This document shows positions 60,425 to 64,000 of a DNA stretch of 64,000 nucleotides, one piece after another. Under the pieces are notes generated by a model. It did no database searches, was not told the DNA's origin, and saw only the letters and a list, made by a program, of their open reading frames with translations. The position numbers were made by a program, and so were the translations under genes. The stretch covers positions 186,001-250,000 of the forward strand of contig OY970278.1 of the NCBI GenBank assembly GCA_963715815.1, read 5' to 3'. The first letter of the stretch is position 1, and each line of letters opens with the position of its first letter. The stretch comes from JAFAMS01 sp963715815 (lineage in GTDB: Bacteria > Vulcanimicrobiota > Vulcanimicrobiia > Vulcanimicrobiales > Vulcanimicrobiaceae).

Positions 60425-61047
60425 GCGAGCTTGGAAAGATCGCGAACATCTGGACCTATCCGGTCAAGAGCTTGCATCGCGTCGAGCACGATGTCGTCGC
60501 GGTTCAGGAAGATGGTTTGGCCGGCGATCGGCGCGCGGCGCTCTATATCAACTCGGAGCACGCGCGCACCGGGAAAACATACCGCGGTAAAGAGGACAAT
60601 CGTCTCCATCTGATCGTCGAGCCGGACGAAGCACGAAACGAGGCCGAATCACGCGGCGTCCACGTCGAAGTGCGGGCGGGCGAGCGGTATTTCGATGCAG
60701 GTGCCGTTTCGTTGATTTTGGATCGCTGGATCGAAGAAGTCGAACAGGGACTTGGAAAATCGCTCGATCCGCTGCGCTGGCGCCCCAACTTTTACGTACG
60801 CAGCCAAGCCATCCTCAAAGAAGAAGATCTCGTCGGAAAGCGCCTCGGACTCGGCAGCGTCGTGCTCGCCGTCCGAAAGTCAATCGGGCGCTGCGTCACG
60901 ACGACTTACGATCAAGTCACCGGCGATCGCGATCCCGACGTGCTTGGATTCGTCGCACGCGAACGCGACAATCAGATGGGAGTCTACTGCGACGTCGAGC
61001 GCACCGGCGAAGTACAGCGCGGCGACGACGTGCGCATTCTCTACTAG
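60421..61047 (+). CDS. MOSC-domain protein
   Basis: 208 residues from TTG 60421, with GGAG at 60411-60414 as ribosome-binding site; ATG 60409 is an alternative. An N-terminal beta domain (IANIWTYPVKSLHRVEHDVV and EDGLAGDRRAALYI) precedes the MOSC part (LDPLRWRPNFYVRS, LGLGSVVLAVRKSIGRCVTT) with a Cys in GRCVTT. MOSC domains bind sulfur carriers or molybdenum cofactor. Translationally coupled to the selenoprotein gene (TTGA), so they may act in one redox pathway. Confidence 0.85.
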   Translation: MSELGKIANIWTYPVKSLHRVEHDVVAVQEDGLAGDRRAALYINSEHARTGKTYRGKEDNRLHLIVEPDEARNEAESRGVHVEVRAGERYFDAGAVSLILDRWIEEVEQGLGKSLDPLRWRPNFYVRSQAILKEEDLVGKRLGLGSVVLAVRKSIGRCVTTTYDQVTGDRDPDVLGFVARERDNQMGVYCDVERTGEVQRGDDVRILY

Positions 61048-61053
61048 CGCTAA

Positions 61054-61644
61054 CTAAAGCGAACGGCGTCCCTCGACCGCGCGCGCAAGCGTAACCTCGT
61101 CGGCGTAATCGAGATCGCCGCCGATCGGCAATCCGTACGCAAGGCGCGTGACGTCGGGACCAAGTGGCGAGAGCAGCCGCGAGAGATAGATCGCGGTCGC
61201 TTCACCTTCGGCGTTCGGGTTGGTCGCAATCACGATTTCTTTCGGCGCTTCTCTTCCGACGCGTTCGACGAGCTGCTTGACGCGCAGCTGCGCCGGCCCG
61301 ATCCCGTCCATCGGCGAGATCAAACCGCCCAGCACATGGTAGCGCCCTCGATAGACGCCGGTCCGTTCGAGCGAGTACACGTCTTTAGCTTCGGCAACGA
61401 CGCACAGCAGCGTCGCGTCGCGCTCGGCATCGGCGCAAATCGAGCATGGATCGTCTTCCGTGATTGCAAAGCAATTGGAGCACAAGCGCACGCGGTCTTT
61501 GAGCGCAACGATTGCATCCGCGAGACTTTGCGCGTCGGCACGCGGACGATTGAGCAGATGGAAGACGAGTCGCGCCGCGGTTTTCTGCCCGACCGTCGGC
61601 AATTTGCTGAACTCGTTGATCAGCGCTTGGACGGGTCCAACAAT
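61054..61644 (-). CDS. recR: Recombination protein RecR, apparent ATT/ATC start
   Basis: RecFOR pathway clamp that helps load RecA. 196 residues from ATT 61644, matching the usual 196-201. The sequence reads VGPVQALINEFSKLPTVGQK, then TAARLVFHLLNRP (helix-hairpin-helix), a Cys4 zinc finger CSNCFAITEDDPCSIC (Cys55, 58, 67, 70), and a TOPRIM domain with LLCVVAEAKDVYSLER and VIATNPNAEGEATAIYLS. Between the in-frame TGA upstream and TTG 61602 there is no ATG, GTG or TTG; ATC 61656 (just after the ybaB stop) is the other option. TTG 61602 would delete 14 residues of the N-terminal helix. Confidence 0.9.
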   Translation of the reverse strand: MVGPVQALINEFSKLPTVGQKTAARLVFHLLNRPRADAQSLADAIVALKDRVRLCSNCFAITEDDPCSICADAERDATLLCVVAEAKDVYSLERTGVYRGRYHVLGGLISPMDGIGPAQLRVKQLVERVGREAPKEIVIATNPNAEGEATAIYLSRLLSPLGPDVTRLAYGLPIGGDLDYADEVTLARAVEGRRSL

Positions 61645-61657
61645 ACCGTTCTTGATG

Positions 61658-61966
61658 CTACATCAATCCCGGAATGCGCAAGCCGCCGGTCAGAGCGCCC
61701 ATCTTTTTACCGGAGAGGTCTTGCACTTTTGTAACCGCGTCGTTAACGGCGACGACGATCAAATCTTCGAGCGTCTCCGCATCTTCGGGATCGATCGCTT
61801 CTTTCTTGATGTGCACGGCCTTCGTCTTGAACTCCCCGGTCATCTCGACGGTCACGGCGTCGCCGCCCGCCGTTCCCGTAACGGTCGTGTTCGCGAGCTC
61901 TTCTTGCGCCTTCGCCATCTGCTCTTGCATTTTGCGAATTTGCTGCATCATCTGGGCTTGATTCAT
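61658..61966 (-). CDS. ybaB: Nucleoid-associated protein YbaB/EbfC
   Basis: 102 residues from ATG 61966 in an ATGA overlap with dnaX. MNQAQMMQQIRKMQEQMAKA and VEMTGEFKTKAVHIKKEAID are typical; binds DNA as a dimer. The order dnaX-ybaB-recR is the classic one. Confidence 0.95.
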   Translation of the reverse strand: MNQAQMMQQIRKMQEQMAKAQEELANTTVTGTAGGDAVTVEMTGEFKTKAVHIKKEAIDPEDAETLEDLIVVAVNDAVTKVQDLSGKKMGALTGGLRIPGLM

Positions 61967-63531
61967 GTGCTCAACTTCCTGACCGCATATCCGAGCAGAT
62001 CGGCTGCATCGTCGTCGCCTTCGGCCTTTTTTTCGGTGCTCGCGGCGACGATCGTCTTGATCGTAATGCTTCGCTTCGTAACGTTGGCAAGCGACTGACC
62101 GGCAATCTCGAGCGGTTCCCCGCGCAGCATATTCAAGGTAGTCTCGTCGGGAACCGCAATCGTGAGCGTGTCGCCTTCAAAATCGACGAGCCGGGCACGC
62201 GCCAGATGGCCGGAGATCGAGGGCTTCTTTGCGCGGATGCGATCGATGATCGTGGGCCAATGGTGTTCGAGACGTTGCAGCGTCAGCGTCTCGACCGGCG
62301 CAGGCGGTGAGGGGATCGGGATTGGGGCTGCGGCAGCGGGCTTTGCGGCGCGCGCGGCGGTTTTGGGCGCGGGCTTGGCTGCCGGAGTGGGCGCGGGCGG
62401 TGCGCCGCCTTCGAGTGCGGCAACCCGCGAGGCCAACGCGTCGAGCGTCGGATCCTCACCTTGCAGCATGTAACGCAGGACGGCCGTTTCGAGCTCGAGC
62501 CGTGCGTTGCCGGAGAGGCGTGCTGCGGCGAGCGCATCCATCGTCAGGCGCAAACCGCGAACGATCCGGGCTTGCGGCGTTACGCCGGCGCGTTCGGCGG
62601 CTCGCGCGGCATCGTCCGCTGAGAGATCGTGATCCAGTAGCTCCGGATCGATGCGCCCAACCAGCAGATGCCGCAGCTCGGCGATGAGTCCCCGGAGCAG
62701 CGTCTGCATGTCCAAGCCTTCATCGCTCGCGCGCTCGATCGTACGCAGCGCCCGGACAGTTTCGCCCGCGAGCATCTCACCGAGCAGCTCCTGCGCCGTT
62801 TGCTGACCGCTCGAGCCGAATGCAGCTTCGAAAGCTGCCAGGTCGACGTTCCCGCCCCCGAACGCCGCGGCTTGTTCGAGCATGGTCAGCGCATCGCGCA
62901 GACCGCCTTCCGCGCGATACGCGATCGCGCCGAGTGCGGCATCGTCGATCGAAATATTTTCCGCTTCCGCAATCGTGCGCATGCGCGCGATCATCGCGGG
63001 GACGGCGATGCGCCGAAACGCGTAGCGCTGACAACGCGAGAGCACGGTCGGCGGGAGTGCTTCCGGTGCAGTCGTGCACAAAATGAACACGGCGTGCTCG
63101 GGCGGCTCTTCGAGCGTTTTCAAAAACGCATTTGCGCCCGCCGGTGTGATCATGTGCGCTTCGTCGATAATGTAGACTTTGCGCCGCATCGTCGTCGGTG
63201 CGAATTTCACCGCGTCGCGAAGCGCGCGAATCTCATCGATGCCGCGATTGCTCGCGGCGTCGATCTCGAGCACGTCGAGCGCAGTGCCGTCGAGAATCGA
63301 GCGACAATTCTCGCAGGTGTTGTCGGGCGTTGCGGTCGGACCGCGTTCGCAGTCGATGCAGCGTGCCAAGATCTTGGCAGCCGACGTCTTCCCCGAGCCG
63401 CGCGGCCCGGAGAAAAGATAGGCGTGCGCGAGGCGTCCCGTCTCCAGCGCCGTCGAGAGCGTTTGCACGACGGCATCCTGACCAACCAGCTCTGCGAACG
63501 TACGGGGCCGCCAGGTGCGATAAAGGGACAC
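61963..63531 (-). CDS. dnaX: DNA polymerase III gamma/tau subunit
   Basis: Clamp-loader subunit that also organises the replisome. 522 residues from GTG 63531. AAA+ core with YRTWRPRTFAELVGQD, Walker A GPRGSGKT (42-49), zinc module Cys58, Cys61, Cys73, Cys76, YIIDEAHMITPAGANAFLKT and SRCQRYAF. An Ala/Pro-rich linker lies near 370-400, followed by a tau-like C-terminus (VETLTLQRLEHHWPTIIDRI). No obvious frameshift or slippery A-tract for a programmed gamma product is seen. Confidence 0.95.
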   Translation of the reverse strand: MSLYRTWRPRTFAELVGQDAVVQTLSTALETGRLAHAYLFSGPRGSGKTSAAKILARCIDCERGPTATPDNTCENCRSILDGTALDVLEIDAASNRGIDEIRALRDAVKFAPTTMRRKVYIIDEAHMITPAGANAFLKTLEEPPEHAVFILCTTAPEALPPTVLSRCQRYAFRRIAVPAMIARMRTIAEAENISIDDAALGAIAYRAEGGLRDALTMLEQAAAFGGGNVDLAAFEAAFGSSGQQTAQELLGEMLAGETVRALRTIERASDEGLDMQTLLRGLIAELRHLLVGRIDPELLDHDLSADDAARAAERAGVTPQARIVRGLRLTMDALAAARLSGNARLELETAVLRYMLQGEDPTLDALASRVAALEGGAPPAPTPAAKPAPKTAARAAKPAAAAPIPIPSPPAPVETLTLQRLEHHWPTIIDRIRAKKPSISGHLARARLVDFEGDTLTIAVPDETTLNMLRGEPLEIAGQSLANVTKRSITIKTIVAASTEKKAEGDDDAADLLGYAVRKLST

Positions 63532-63715
63532 GCCGCGGGAGTTTGTGATGTCGTCCCAAGCCCCCTCGCCCCGGGGCCGGACGCGGTTTGGCGTTCGTGC
63601 TTCGTGGGTAGGAAATTCGCACGCGCCGGTAGAGACCGCGCTTGGTTTGTTGTCTAGACCCTGGGAATTTTCTCTACTAGTGGGTTTCTTTGCTACCGCC
63701 TAACTGGAGCAGACG

Positions 63716-64000
63716 TTGAATCTTCTAGCCGCCTTACAAGAGAAGTTCGGCTTCAAAGCATTTCACGCAGGACAAGAAGACGTCATCTCCCGCGTCATGG
63801 CGGGTCAAGATACGCTTGCGATCCTCGCAACGGGCGCTGGAAAAAGCTTATGCTATCAGCTTACGGCTCTGTTGCTCGACGGAACGACCGTGGTCGTCAG
63901 TCCGCTGATCGCACTCATGAAGGACCAGCTCGACATGCTCCGCGAGCGCGGGGTTACGGAAGTCGTTGCCCTCAATTCGACGCTCTCGGAAGACCAAGAA
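63716..64000 (+). CDS. recQ: RecQ family ATP-dependent DNA helicase, N-terminal part
   Basis: Partial gene, running past the window end (95 codons visible). Start is TTG 63716, preceded by GGAG at 63706-63709. NLLAALQEKFGFKAFHAGQE is the RecQ Q-motif region; Walker A is ATGAGKSLCYQ (usually TGGGKS) and motif Ia VVVSPLIALMKDQLDML is exact. Helicase in recombination and repair, here next to recR and dnaX. The 184-base gap before it has no recognisable gene; an SRP RNA was sought and not found. Confidence 0.92.
   Translation, partial: MNLLAALQEKFGFKAFHAGQEDVISRVMAGQDTLAILATGAGKSLCYQLTALLLDGTTVVVSPLIALMKDQLDMLRERGVTEVVALNSTLSEDQE

Noticed and set aside
61963..63531. Programmed frameshift in dnaX for a gamma product
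   Set aside because: No A-rich slippery heptamer with a following stop was seen near the expected position; the Ala/Pro linker is GC-rich.
63532..63715. Possible SRP (4.5S) RNA or tRNA in the dnaX-recQ gap
   Set aside because: No SRP GGAA/AGCA core or tRNA cloverleaf could be found on either strand.
1..64000. CRISPR arrays, insertion sequences, prophage genes, rRNA or tRNA genes
   Set aside because: No repeat-spacer pattern, transposase, integrase or structural RNA signature was seen; the window is conserved chromosomal core.

Overview
This 64 kb window is the replication-origin neighbourhood of a high-GC, LPS-bearing (diderm) bacterium. It carries a lipid A pathway (lpxD, lpxC, fabZ, lpxA, lpxB), BamA, a TamB-like protein, three OmpH/Skp-like chaperones, LptC and LptF/G homologues, an S-layer-homology (SLH) porin and a DUF3084 protein next to a YqgF-like nuclease. 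These last features are typical of diderm Terrabacteria (Cyanobacteria, Deinococcota, Armatimonadota, Eremiobacterota). A member of Candidatus Eremiobacterota (WPS-2) is my best guess, by inference only; no rRNA is present to test it.

Layout. Left end: smc (partial), rnc and fabF on the minus strand, divergent from a plus-strand run of rpmA, obgE, nadD, lysA, maf, mreB, mreC, mreD and mrdA (ribosome/GTPase, NAD, lysine and cell-shape genes). A minus-strand cassette of three unrecognised genes (11.0-14.0 kb) and a plus-strand aminotransferase follow. From 15.3 to 28.5 kb all genes are on the minus strand and lead away from the origin: trpS, thiD, thiE, an unknown exported protein, parB, parA with a candidate parS, a twice-frameshifted cca, rsmG, mnmG, two small membrane proteins, mnmE, jag, yidC, yidD, rnpA and rpmH. 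The origin, with clustered DnaA boxes, lies at about 28.5-28.9 kb. From 28.9 to 61.0 kb everything reads rightward: dnaA, dnaN, recF, dciA, gyrB, then an envelope block of about 25 kb, then a glycosyltransferase, a selenocysteine-containing carboxymuconolactone decarboxylase (CMD)-family protein and a MOSC protein. recR, ybaB and dnaX follow on the minus strand, and recQ starts at the right edge.

Working together: the central block is replication initiation and segregation (DnaA, DnaN, RecF, DciA, GyrB, ParAB). The right block builds the outer membrane: LpxD/C/A/B make lipid A, FabZ supplies acyl chains, Lpt proteins export LPS, an O-antigen-ligase-like protein may decorate it, and BamA, OmpH and TamB assemble barrels such as the SLH porin.

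Three things stand out. (1) The CMD-family gene has an in-frame TGA exactly at the second Cys of its CxxC motif, followed 11 nt later by a 17-nt hairpin with a GGTC loop. This is a textbook bacterial SECIS, so it is very probably a selenoprotein. (2) At least six conserved genes (obgE, mnmE, recF, an OmpH lipoprotein, a glycosyltransferase, recR) have no ATG/GTG/TTG where the protein must begin, only near-cognate codons (ACG, ATA, CTG, ACG or CTG, ATT/ATC). (3) rnpA has no conventional start after rpmH, and its frame is open through the whole of rpmH, recalling the overlapping rpmH/rnpA of Thermus. Three or four one-base net insertions (cca twice, bamA, probably the exported protein beside parB) are also present and may be real lesions or assembly errors.
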